64,000 nt of DNA from Cytospora piceicola. Taxonomy: Eukaryota > Ascomycota > Sordariomycetes > Diaporthales > Cytosporaceae. The stretch covers positions 310,001-374,000 of the forward strand of contig JALQBC010000025.1 of assembly GCA_023375675.1 (NCBI GenBank), given 5' to 3'. Positions 1-10,635 of the stretch are shown here, one piece after another (position 1 is the first letter of the stretch; each line of letters starts with the position of its first letter). Under the pieces are notes generated by a model. The model was not told where the DNA came from. It did no database searches and saw only the letters and a list, made by a program, of their open reading frames with translations. A program made the position numbers and the translations under genes.

Positions 1-1050
1 TCCAAGAAAGATGGAGTAGGTTGGACGCGCACTTTGACTTCTGTTGCTGACTCCTTGTCGGTGGTTCGCCGAGTACCACTGCCGGAAGTGGTTTCCCGAT
101 GTGATTGGACGACACGTTCGGTTCGCTTGAGTCTCTTCACAATAAAGAAGGAGGCGGCGAGGACAACAAGGAGGAGGGCTACCGCCCCGCCGATGATGCC
201 ACCAATCTCACCTTTCGTGAGTCCGCCTTTGCCATCGTTGCTAGACGAGTCGCTATCATTGCCTCCTGTGGCAGCTGCTTTCGCGTAAGTCGATGGGAAG
301 ACCTTGGCGGCGGCACCGGCATCTATGGCAGTGGAGTCGGATGGTTCTTCGGTAGGAGTCACGACCGTTGTGCTAGTGATGGTCGTAGCTGAGCCGTCAG
401 CGATCGTTGCAATGACGATGACGCTCGTCGAGGGCGAAGTGTTGTAGCAGACATTTGCGCCGCATCCCATGCCACTTGTGCAACATCCATAGTTGACTGA
501 CGCGGGGCAGAGGTAATAACCCGTTGGACAAGTCTGTGAGTAAGTGTTGCCGGCAGGTTGGTTGCACCCTGCAGTTCCACATACAAAACCTGGAAGAACG
601 ACCGGAAGGTTAGTCGAAGAATCATTGTGGGCAACGGCCAGCCTGAACTACTGTCAAAGTGTGGTGCGGGGCATCTCACGAACCTTGCTGACAACAGCCT
701 CCTCCTAGGGAGAAGGGACAAGCATAATACCCCGTGCTTCCCGCACATGTCGAGACCGCAGCGGTAGTGGCATAGCATGATTCTTTGGCGCACGCGTAGC
801 CGTCCGGGCAGCAGTCACCACCGAGCGAGTTTGGGCACAGAGAATAACTTGTCGGGCATTGGTCTTTGGCACGCTTCTTGAGCTGGGTGTCTTCCGTCAA
901 GAAGCTTTCGGTGACCTTGACCTTATAGACCTTATGGACAAAGTCGCGCCTCCCATCGCCCTGAAACATGGCTGCGGCGTCCCGGGGGAAGACCGTGGAT
1001 AATAGCAGGAATGCGCACGGGGCGCACGACCAGATACTTAGACCACCCAT
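1..1050 (-). CDS. Cysteine-rich single-pass membrane protein (3' end beyond window)
   Basis: Exons 1050-684 and 589-1 on the minus strand, with intron 683-590 (gttcgt donor, ttccag acceptor); the gene continues past the left edge. The ATG at 1050 opens a hydrophobic signal-like segment (CAFLLLSTVF). From about residue 65 there are three granulin-like cysteine modules of the form C-P-x-x-Y-x-L-C-P-x-S-x-x-x-x-CC-x-x-G-x-x-C. A Ser/Thr-rich stalk follows, then a membrane segment near residues 251-273 preceded by the fungal GEIGGIIGG motif, then a basic cytoplasmic stretch (VKRLKR) and a Ser/Thr-rich tail. The architecture suggests a cell-surface protein with extracellular Cys modules and a short cytoplasmic tail, perhaps a wall or surface sensor; that role is inference. 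The next gene to the right (3683-4695, same strand) has a similar overall plan. Confidence 0.85.
590..683 (-). other. Spliceosomal intron of the Cys-rich membrane protein gene
   Basis: Donor gttcgt at 683 and acceptor ccag ending at 590. Splicing joins CAA-G to GT-TTT in phase 1 and restores the second-to-third cysteine module without a stop. Confidence 0.8.
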
Positions 1051-3682
1051 ACTGCCGCCTCCCGTGCGCAGCCCGGAAAAGTCTAGCGAGGATGTCGTCC
1101 GATCCGATCAGTTGCTGCTTTCTTCGGGCCGTCCGGGCAGAGTCGGCAGAATCATGGGCCGACGTTCAGGCATCAGAAAATGTCCTAAACTTGAGAATAG
1201 TGGGTGGTTTGAGTGAATTAGAGAGCAATGTAAGGAAGTAAAGAAAAACGGAAGAAGGGGGGCCAAAGAAGTACAGGGTGTACCACGGTGTTGTCAGATG
1301 GGCAAAAACAGAAAGGAGCAAAAGGGCAAGCAAATCGTTCCCGAATCTGGTGCGACGGGCAGCAGCTAAATCCCTTCTCGGTCTTTTCAATGGACGGGCG
1401 TGGCAGCCTGTCTGCCAGTCAGCATATGGTGGCATGCCTTCCTACAGTTGGGGCTGAGGATTCCACGCCGCATTGTTGCAGCTAACAGATTTCCCGTACA
1501 GCCATAAGCACGATGAACCACGATCATGATCCACCTGTGTCAGTACCGGCATAGATAAAAGCTGGTACATACCAGACTAGACTGAAGGTGTGCTGCCCTG
1601 GGTCTCGATGGGGGCCAAAGACACTGTCTCTGAAGAGCTGGGTTGACGGAACCCACCCTTCGACGTCCTAAACTGTCGGGCGAATTCGCAGAGGAGGGAT
1701 GGACGGCAAAGGACATCTTCGATAACGATAGATAAGTGAGATTCCCGAAGTCCCAGCCATATGATATTCAGGGCCATTGTCACACGTCTTTTGCCCGTGA
1801 AAGATTCCGATATCGACAATGCGTAAGCAAGCACCGATATGCGGTACCTAAGTATCTCGCTGCCTTACCAGGCTCCCGCCCATGCCTGTCTCGCTGAGGC
1901 GTGCGGTGTACATCGTGAATGCTCGCCGACTGCAAAAATCAATGTAACGTTGGAGGGTGAGATTTGAGAATCCTGCCCAATGGGAAGTCCGTGAAAGGGA
2001 TAGTCAGCCACACTCCCCGCTGTTCTGCAGATGCCCTAGCTGACCAGTATGTGAGACAGGGACCTTTGTTAACCCTTTGAGCTTCACGTGCTGCAACACT
2101 TTAATGTGCAAATCGAGCCACTGATGCTGACATGCATAATACGTACGAATGTACATATGTATGCAGTCCGCCAGACACGAGTCTCGTGAGAGACACAGCG
2201 TGTGTGTGCTGCTAAGCAGGGCGAATGCCAGTGGGCGTGGCTTAACGCCGAGACTGTCTATTACTTCCACAGTGGAATAGAAGGTGCTCTGGGCTACTGG
2301 GCAGTCAACAAGGCCACCAATCCAGTACCTAGGGTAGTGTCGAGTGGGTGCTGGCGTTGAGTGAGGAGTCTCCGACCGAGACGGGATAGTCATGATATGA
2401 TGGTAGGATCAGGACTGCATTTGTGCGACTGAGACTTGTATGGTACGACGAGTCTAGTCGCTCGTGAGCACAATGCAAGAGATAACGGTCGTGTTGCTTG
2501 GAGGAGCGCCGGGCCGAACGACCGTACTATATGTATCGCCGGTGTCCGGAAAGATGTGCCGTTATCCAGAGGGTAAGGCTCGATGGGAGCGACCTGCCTT
2601 TGTTCATCCTGTCTATGTCGATCATCCGAAGTTTGGTTAAAAAGACCGTCGAGTCTCTGGTTGGCGTTCAAACAAAGTTTGAGATCTCGGCGCCCTCAAG
2701 CTTTGAGCACATGATGAGCCCCGGTTCGTAGCTGCACATCAGCTCCTGCTGACGCTGCGGGGTTGTGGGGACGCGGTTTTCGTCGCGCTTCTTACATGCA
2801 GACATGTAGCAAAATAGGAATGGGATCTATGTACCAAGACCAATATCAAGAGAGGGGGTCTTAGTATATGGATCTGAGTCTATCACACCCGCTTGGTATG
2901 GGTTAGATTGTGAATGGTGGGTTTTGGTTCCTCCGTAGCAGCATCCTGTGAAAGTTAGAGGGGCTTATGTAAGTGAGACACCCCCCCCCCCCGGCAGCTG
3001 ACTACCCAAGCCCTAACCCGCCGCGACCCTTGGTATCGGGGTACCCCTTTACTCCTATATCGACTGATATCAACTCAATCCATTCAATGTTCTAAAATCA
3101 TATATATTTCCCCGCTACATACTGAAGAGTGCATCTAATCCCTGGTCCGCTCGACAAGGATCTTTCGCGGAGCCTCTGTCTGGAATATAGCATGCGCTCC
3201 GCGTAGCCCCCGGACATGAAGTGGGACAGGAAGCCGGACAACTATGTGGCAATATAACCAAGATTATGGCAGCCCTTCTAGAAAGTGCAGCCTGGGGTAA
3301 TATTGCCTACCTACCCTTGAGCTGCTATAGTAGCACATATTCCAGCCGACAGCAAGCACTGAGAACAGGTCGAGAAGTACATTGCCTGTATGAAAGACAG
3401 GCCGGATAGAGAAGAGGCTAACCAAGAGGTAAAATTATATGGTGCAGGCTCAGTAGGAAAGATAGTAGCTTCCGGTTATATCCAAGCGGTGCCAGATTCG
3501 GTCCAAGAGATCAGAAGGAGATTGCTTGCAAGCTATCCTCGACAGCAGACGACTCTGCTGAGCTGTGATTACTTGAAGAGAGCATTAGTAAAATGCTCTC
3601 AGACAAGACAAGAGAAGGTCTTCCTCAGCCCACATTATACGTATATCTGCATCCACAATAATCGAAATAGATATTTAGCGCT
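1051..3682. other. Intergenic region without a supportable gene
   Basis: About 2.6 kb. It includes the upstream region of the gene starting at 1050 and the 3' flank of the gene ending at 3683. Open frames on the minus strand (1577-1834, 2004-2393, 2390-2671) lack recognisable domains and codon pattern. A 14-bp C homopolymer lies near 2980-2994. Nothing else could be supported. Confidence 0.5.
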
Positions 3683-4695
3683 TCAAGATGTTGCAAGTTC
3701 AAGAGGCGTCTTTGGAGACTTCTCGCCATCGTCACCCTGGAGCTCAGACGTATATGCCCCTTCCGCCGGCATCTCAGGCTTATATCCAAATCCGACAATC
3801 TGGTTTTCCTCATCCGACTTATTGGTCTGGGGAGACACCTGTCGTGGAGCCTGGGAGGCCTGCGAAACAGGCTGGGATCGGGGCCCTGCCGCCGCCGTGC
3901 CCGTCTGCGACGCCTCCACAGCCTTCTCGAGCTTGCTTCTGTAGACGCGGCGGGCAGCGAAGAACAGCAGGCCGATGATTAGCAGGCCCCCGACGATAGA
4001 CCCGACGCTGATACCGGCCTTGTCGCCTGCAGTCAGGTGATGCTGATACCCACCCGACGTCGCCCCGGTAGCTGTTGCCGCCCCGGACGCGCCTGTTGAG
4101 GAGTTCCCGGTCGTCGTGGCCGCATAGCTCGGCAGCGCAGTGGGATTATAAGAGATGGTGCCGCCTGCGGTGGTAGGTAAACTGCCGATCTGATTCAGGC
4201 TCGATAGTCCATCTGTGTTCTTGATGAGGACATTAGAGGTGTTGCATTCACAGTTCTCCTTTTCCAGAGTGATCTGGTCTGCATGATGGTCGCAGCCCGT
4301 CCACAACGAGATATTGGCACCATCGCAACGGGCCATAGCGACCCATTGCTGCCCCTTGTACCCGGGCTTCTGGGCGCACTGTGCGTCCAGGAAAGTTGGG
4401 TCGGTACAAGCCGCCAAATATGTTATGCCAGCTGACGGCAGCCTAGTTAGTCCTATATCTAGATACATAGTGTGCCCGCCTGTGAGTGGCGGGCGGCGAG
4501 TGTCCCTGTGGGACTTAGCGTACCTGGAGTATCATAGCAGGCATAACTTGAAAGGCAGTAATCTCCTTGAAAGCAGCAGTGCTGGATACCTGAGAGGTAG
4601 GTGTTTCCGCATGGTATATAGCGTGGGTCGGAGACCTGGCCTTCTCCGTAGTAGCAAGTTCCATTAGAGACATACAGATCGGCGTCGTTAGACAT
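3683..4695 (-). CDS. Cysteine-rich ectodomain, single-pass membrane protein
   Basis: Exons 4695-4524 and 4431-3683; 306 residues. Intron 4523-4432 has a gtacgc donor, an actaac branch site and a ccgtcag acceptor. The N-terminal ectodomain (residues 1-110) starts NGTCYYG, continues with CGN, CC, GDYC and SYACYD, and after the splice site with GITYLAACTD and pairs of Cys. This plan is widespread in uncharacterised Sordariomycete proteins that begin with the Cys domain rather than a classical signal peptide. A Ser/Thr/Gly-rich stalk (about 140-185) precedes a membrane helix at 196-217, a basic stop-transfer (RRVYR) and a roughly 85-residue polar tail rich in Gln, Ser and Pro. A plasma-membrane location is inferred from topology; the ligand is unknown. 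It sits on the same strand as the Cys-rich gene at 1050, 2.6 kb away. Confidence 0.85.
4432..4523 (-). other. Spliceosomal intron with clear branch site
   Basis: 92 bp, GTACGC donor and CAG acceptor, with ACTAAC about 14 nt before the acceptor. Two nearer AGs inside the branch region would also keep frame. The distal CAG was chosen because it leaves the branch site intact and gives the family-typical GITYL junction. Confidence 0.75.
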
Positions 4696-7284
4696 GGTTT
4701 AGACTGATTTTGATACCGTGGGCCTAAGGAAGCAGCCTAGAGAGAGATGGAAAAAGGGGTTATGGAAAGGTCTTGGGCTTACTTCTGGGTGGGAAGCAAT
4801 ATAAAATGGAATACTAAAAGCGGGGAACGTTTATATTACACGTATGGTTCTAACCTATCACTCATCCCTCTATTTCATTCTAGAGCTCTAGTCGGACTCG
4901 TTAGCTTTGTAAGGGCAATATATTGCTGGTGGGTGTGTCACAGTACAAGCGAAGGCCACGACAATGCTCTCAGTATTGTAACGTTCCTCTTTTGGTTTCA
5001 TAGTGCACCGGTTCTTCTTGTGTTATGGCAGGATATGTGTAGTGTTCAGCTGCGACTATCAGTAAGCTGCATATCTGACTGCATCTGATGGTAGCTCTTT
5101 GGACACTGCTAATGGACGGACTGCGCCTGAAGAGGTGACACTTATGCGCAGGATCACCAGACGCATTTCCCTTTTCATTGCTACGCACACCTTGATAAGC
5201 ATCGACGACTGGCCCTTCAAGGGTCCAATCGGATGCGAAGGGTATCCAAGGTCGATGCCAGCTTTTTAGTTCAGGCTGACTATTTTCTCCCTAACGGAGA
5301 GTACGGCGGCGTGAAAGATAGTTGAAGTTGATGTATAATTGCGGCTGCTTTCTGAACTTGGCTCGATGTAGGGGCCCGCACGACCGGTTCAACTCACCAG
5401 AAGCACTGTGTTGGCCTGTAACAGCCTCTTATTATATCTGGATAGCCTTCGAAGCACGAAAGTAGCCTCGAGATACCATGGGGGAGGCCATGCGGATGTG
5501 CATTGAGACCAATGGCCGTCGCAAGAACATGGATAGCTGGAAGAACTTGGAAAATACAGCATATGGATGGAACAAGGTCATCATAGACTTTCCCTCCAGA
5601 TGTCAAAACCAAACCAGTCACACTGATGTTTCAGGACCTAAAGCCTCGGTCGCTACCCTAGGGTAACCTCCATGTTTCTTAAATGCTTTACACATTCGAA
5701 GCGGAGAGGGGCAGCGGATAATTAAGTACGTTACCCTAATATCAAGGACGTATCTGCTTCTATCGCCAATGACCGCTGCCACCGCAGTAGATGCTCTGGT
5801 CAATATGAAACAAATTAACGTCGAAAAGTTCGGTATGAAAGCGCTTTCTCACAGCCCATAAGGAACGATGGCGAAAGTGTTTACGCCCAGCAAGAACGCA
5901 TGTAACTATGTAGAACTCGAGTTTACATGGTCGCTAGCCTCCCGAAGAAGCCCGCAGCAGCGTATTGCGAGCCCACTGCAAGGCTTCCCCCTTCGTCAGA
6001 TGTCCGATAGTATTTACTACAGTCACCTCAGATGTGCTGAACTGTACTCATGTCTCTTGGGAGTATGGACATGGTCTACTAAAAGCAGAAGTCTTGGTAG
6101 ATGTATCTGAGTTTACCCACACCAGCTTCGGATGGGTCAAGGTGTAATGATCACACATGTTTATTTTTTTTTCAAAACTCTTTAGGGCTGAATGTACCCT
6201 TTCTCTTGATTCCCACTGAAATGACTCCAACCTACAAGACTGAGATTACTATGGATTTGGGAAGGACCACGATAAGACAAGGGAGGACATAGAATGGAAT
6301 GCATAGACTGATTTCAGATGTCCAAACAAAGCAATTGTAGACATGGATAGGTTTTGTTTCTAGGCCCATCCTTAGCATCGTGATGAGCCTGGTGGGCAGA
6401 TCAAGCACTGAGGGCTGATTTAGAGGACCAGGACTTAGTAATTCTTGATGTATGTATACAACCGGCATTATCCATATAAAAAAAACCGGATGGTTCCATC
6501 TCTCGGATCTAGCCAGGGTTACATGGTGACAATGTTTCTATCCCGACCTCACCATGTACACGGGCGATACTTGTAGATAGAAGTGAACAAAGTTGGATGC
6601 CCGGAATTCCTATTGGGATTATTTTACTATGAGGACCTCAACGCAGTCTGCAGATGCAGAGTGTCTCCAGCTAGAGATTGTAGTAGTTTTCGTGAACCAA
6701 CCGATACCGTCAAAACAACTTACTCGAATGAACGCCTACGAAACAATGAATTACAGAAAGATAGGAACTTTCCTTCTTTGGTCTTTTCTAGCATCATATC
6801 TTGTTAGTATCAAGTATATCATTAGGAAAACACAAATAACATAGTCGAGGAGTGCCCGAGAGCCTCGAGGCATGTGTACTAAGTGGCGGGCATCGGAGGC
6901 GGACAGAGTAGCTCATCTTCGACTTCGGCTCCAGTAGTTGTTCGGCCTTAGTTGCTGTAGTTACCCAATGCCCTAGGTAGCTAGGCTAACATACAGATGA
7001 AAGGTAAAAGAATGCAAACAACTTGGCATATTGAACAAGGCAAAAGCGCACACATTGTAGCCAAATAGATCAAGCCGATTCAATTCTTCACGATCTGAAT
7101 TAAAGTTGACGGGCCTGGCCGTACCCGAGGCTGAAACGGTGCACGGACTACTCCTTACCACACACCTGGAATCAGCCCGTCATGATGTCCGGACAATCCT
7201 CCCCACCACCACCAACAAATATTTTCGTGATTCTAGGATTAACCACCACTTCGAAACAAAAAGATATCTATACAGAAGAAGACT
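4696..7284. other. Gene-poor intergenic region
   Basis: About 2.6 kb with only short open frames (longest about 113 codons) on either strand, none with a recognisable domain, signal peptide or plausible splice chain. The composition is moderately AT-rich with scattered homopolymer runs. It contains the upstream region of the gene at 4695. Nothing else could be supported. Confidence 0.5.
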
Positions 7285-7289
7285 AAAAA
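7285..7289 (-). terminator. RNA polymerase III terminator of the tRNA-Ser gene
   Basis: A run of five T on the minus strand, six bases downstream of the tRNA discriminator base, the usual Pol III stop signal. Confidence 0.7.
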
Positions 7290-7294
7290 CAATT

Positions 7295-7420
7295 CGACAA
7301 CAGCAGGATTTGAACCTGCGCCTCCGAAGAGATCAGATATCTATGTGGATAATATTTTCTGAGGATCCTCAGAAATACACCCATTCGAGTCTGACGCCTT
7401 AACCGCTCGGCCATGTTGCC
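7295..7420 (-). tRNA. tRNA-Ser (anticodon CGA), intron-containing
   Basis: Read on the minus strand, the gene begins GGCAACATGGCCGAGCGGTT (acceptor strand and D-arm with the GCCGAGCGGTTAAGGC box typical of class II tRNAs). It has anticodon stem CAGA/TCTG with loop CTCGAAA (anticodon CGA at 7387-7385). A long variable arm (CTCTTCGGAGG) follows, then T-arm GCAGGTTCAAATCCTGC, a 3' acceptor strand TGTTGTC and discriminator G at 7295. The seven acceptor pairs include one G-U. The CCA is not encoded, as expected in eukaryotes. The 45-nt intron lies at the canonical position one base 3' of the anticodon. It decodes UCG serine codons. Confidence 0.93.
7339..7383 (-). other. tRNA-Ser intron with perfect palindromic core
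   Basis: 45 nt between position 37 (A at 7384) and position 38 (A at 7338). The centre is the 20-nt perfect palindrome TTTCTGAGGATCCTCAGAAA, which would fold into a hairpin in the pre-tRNA. It is expected to be removed by the tRNA splicing endonuclease. Confidence 0.85.
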
Positions 7421-8331
7421 CGTGGATGAAATTGTACGAGTCAAGTAGGTCTATATCCAGCTTCTGACACGTGACTTGGTGGCAGACCTGGCAGACTGAC
7501 TGGTTGGAGGTGGAGAATGTCGATCACTCCGGTCATCACTCCATTCAGGCCAGTGTCTCCATACACTCCGCAGAGCTCGACCAGTCAGCCACTCTGAATT
7601 GAGCTGGGGTACAAAGATTTGGCCCTGGACTTGTCTGGTGGCCAAGTTCAACCCCGCATGTTACTCTCCACTCCCAAACCTGCGGGTCCATCAATGAGAT
7701 GTCGAGGACCATGTGAGCTTAACCTTCCTGGACACGAGGTCGGGGCCCACCGTGCCATCCGTGCCTGTTGTTGTGACATTGTTCGCAGGTTTGGCGCCTT
7801 TTTGGGCCTGGATAAAGTTGGAGTTGGCCGGAATGGGGTGTGTGTGTGTGCGTGAGGACGAGCAGGGGGGATCAGAAAGCGAGGAAATCTAGACACCATC
7901 GTGACCTCAAGTTTCTTTATGGGCTGGGTGATGACCGCCCGCCCGCCCCCGGGGATGTCTCTCTCACTCTCACCCTTTTTCCCTTTTTTGCCTCGTTCGT
8001 CATCCTATTGTTCTACGGTTCTTCTGCCTCCGGACCAACTTCAACGACGATCTCAACGATCTGAACTCCAACGTGGCAGCCATATTATTCCGAGCTTTTC
8101 TCGTAACAAGTTGACAGTCCCCAACTCCAGTGATACTCCGCGAAAACCCCCGCATTGAGTCAAGATTTCTGGGCAGCGCGACATCGGTTCCTTGAAGTCG
8201 CCTCCGAAGCGAGGATTTGTTTTGGCCATGCATGGTCGGATTTGCGCCAACGCCAATCTTTGAGCGCATCTGTTTTTAATTGGAAAAGGTGTCTTGGATA
8301 TCGATTTTCACATTTTGAAAAAGCATCAGTG
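7421..8331. other. Intergenic region and leader of the first Zn2Cys6 gene
   Basis: About 0.9 kb between the tRNA and the regulator gene. It contains a GT-rich stretch near 7836-7856 and pyrimidine-rich tracts near 7960-8000, common in fungal promoters and leaders. No TATA box could be assigned and no gene was found. Confidence 0.45.
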
Positions 8332-10635
8332 ATGTTGTTGTATACAAAAGTTGCCCCTCCAAAATCTCCCAAGAGAAGATCGAGGGCAGGTAAGTCTGCC
8401 AGATCAACTTGACGCCCTCTCTATTCTGCCGTCAACACTTCAACAGGAAGCAGTATTCAGCCCCTTTTTATGTCAATCTTAAGCATTTCGCCCATTATTT
8501 GAGTGTTTGATCTGAGCTGACCATCGAACCGTATATCTTTTGCATCTGCAGGTTGCACATTCTGGTAAGTCGTCTCCGTTGCGTTGGGGGTTTCCACTGC
8601 TACATTCCGCATTCGCTAACAATCTTACCCTTTAACAGTAAAATAAAGGTTCGTCTGCCACCTTTTCTTCGGTTTCCCATCACTGGTCATTAGGGCGATC
8701 CCATGACTTATACAACAAGTGCATCAGTCCCTGACACCATATACAGAAAAAGAAATGCGACGAGGTCCGTCCTTTCTGCTCGCGCTGTGCCGAGCGCGGC
8801 CTCGACTGCTCCTACGAGCCGGTACAACCACGCCAGCGGAGGAAACGAGCCTCGAATGCGTCTTCCTCGGTCACGAGCGAGCTTGGTCGGAGGGTTTCTT
8901 TTGCCTCGACTCGTCGTTGGTCGTCCGAGAGCAACAACAGTGCTCATTATGACTGGTTTCACTACCACTGCGAGGGCGATGACAAAGCCCAGTCCGACCA
9001 ACTCATCAAGCCCCTCGACAGCCTCTTCGATGACTTTTTTTTGCCGAGTGTTACTGACCTGGCTGACACTATGACTCCCGGGACCATTACCGAATCTGCT
9101 ATTGAGTTTGAAGAGGACGACCATACAGAAGGTGGAAGCATCCCGAGCAGTACCAGTCAGGCCATGACGCACGTTTCCAGGCCACCAGATCTGGCCATGA
9201 TAGCACCATGTCCGGTGGGATCGCCTTTGCTCGACTTCTACATGCCTGCATTTTCCGAATTTTCAGATCGAACGAACCGCCGCGCTCTCGTGGACCATTT
9301 CTGCAACAGCCTGAGCCATCTGATTGTATTCCGGGAGGAGACGGGGAACCCATTTCAAGAGCTGGTCTTACCCCTGACATCGAATAGCTCTCCGGTTATG
9401 AATGCCTTATATGCTTTGGCTAGCGCACACATGGAATATCGTGGTGTGAAGAACCAAGAACAATCGCTCTACTTTCACGGTCAAGCCATTCAGGGTCTAG
9501 CAGCTTTGATTGACCAAAAGGGCAGGACAGCCGAGAACAGAAACGAGCTATTGGCGGCTATCATGCTGCTGGTATATTACGAAGTGGTATGCAAAGATTC
9601 ATGATATGGGCGCGATTTGTGAGATAATTCCATGGCTGACATCCCGGGTAGCTTGTACAAAAGGGGCAGTCCAACCTCGTAGATGGCCATCTCAAAGGCG
9701 CCATGTCAATCATGGACTCGTACCCGACGGCCACAGACCCCACCGGGATTTTCCTGGAGCGCGCTTTCCGGTTCTATGATGTGATCGCAGCCTTGTCCTT
9801 TGGCACAGCACCATTGTCCCAGGCCCCTGGAAAGGGCTGCATGCATCCTTTCCCGCCCCCTAGCACCCCCGGCACCTCGTCGCTGAGCTCCATCGACACG
9901 CTTCTCGGCATGGCCACCTCACTCTGGCCGATCATCCATCGCCTCTCGAAGCTCTCGTCCGACAAGACAGAACTCGAGACGGCATGCCGGGACGGCCAGG
10001 CGTCATCCAAGATCGCCGTGCTCAAGACAGAATTCGAGACCAACGCGCACGCGATCGAGAGGGCCCTGGAATCCTGGCAGCCGTACCTGCCCCCGGGCTT
10101 CACGCCGGACGACCCGCCCTCGCCCGAGACGGAGGACAGGCGACACGACTCGGAGACGGCGGCGCGGTCCCGCCTCCACAGCATATTCAACAACGCCATG
10201 GCGTACCGCCACAGCGCGCTCGTGTACCTGTACCACACCATCTACGGGTACCAGCGCACTCACGCCTCGGTGCAGGCCCAGGCGCACACGGCGCTGTGGC
10301 ATTGCCTCCAGACGTGCTCCCACGCGGGGCCGATGGGGGCCCTGCTGTGGCCGCTCTTCGTGGCGTCGTGCGAGGCGCTGACGGAGGCGGACCGGCAGCT
10401 GGCGAGGGACGCGTTCCAGCTGGTCGAGAAGAGGCAGGGCATGATCAATATCAAGTGGGCTTGGGACATCGTGCAGGAGGTCTGGAGGTTGGCCGACGCC
10501 ATGGAGAAGGAGGGTGGTGATGGCTCGCTGTCGTCTATCAACCCGGGGGATCTGCCCGTTGCGGCGGGATGTTCCACGCCGGATCTGTGGAGGAGGGTGA
10601 GCAAGGAGATGGGCATCAGCATCGTCTTTGGATGA
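8332..10635 (+). CDS. Zn2Cys6 binuclear cluster transcription factor with two microexons
   Basis: Five exons: 8332-8389, 8552-8564 (13 nt), 8639-8648 (10 nt), 8747-9586, 9652-10635; 634 residues. Splicing assembles a complete zinc cluster at residues 21-48 with spacing C-x2-C-x6-C-x6-C-x2-C-x6-C, preceded by KRRSRAG and followed by a basic stretch (QPRQRRKRAS) that in this class acts as linker or nuclear localisation signal. The first cysteine comes from exon 2, the second spans exons 2 and 3, and the other four come from exon 4. The C-terminal half resembles the Fungal_trans_2-type domain that follows such clusters, with helical segments such as LIDQKGRTAENRNELLAAI and the junction YYEV-LVQKGQSNLVDGHLKGA. 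The predicted role is sequence-specific transcription control; targets are unknown. The ATG at 8332 is the only in-frame ATG before the first donor. Every junction keeps frame. Confidence 0.9.
8552..8564 (+). other. 13-nt microexon encoding part of the zinc cluster
   Basis: GTTGCACATTCTG lies between acceptor ctgcag and donor gtaagt. With the flanking exons it supplies G-C-T-F-C, holding the first cysteine and two bases of the second. The spacing of the resulting cluster is exact, which supports the exon strongly. Confidence 0.85.
8639..8648 (+). other. 10-nt microexon encoding part of the zinc cluster
   Basis: TAAAATAAAG lies between acceptor ttaacag (preceded by the branch-like gctaac) and donor gttcgt. 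It completes Cys24 and adds Lys-Ile-Lys. Without it the six-residue spacing between the second and third cysteines is lost. Confidence 0.82.
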
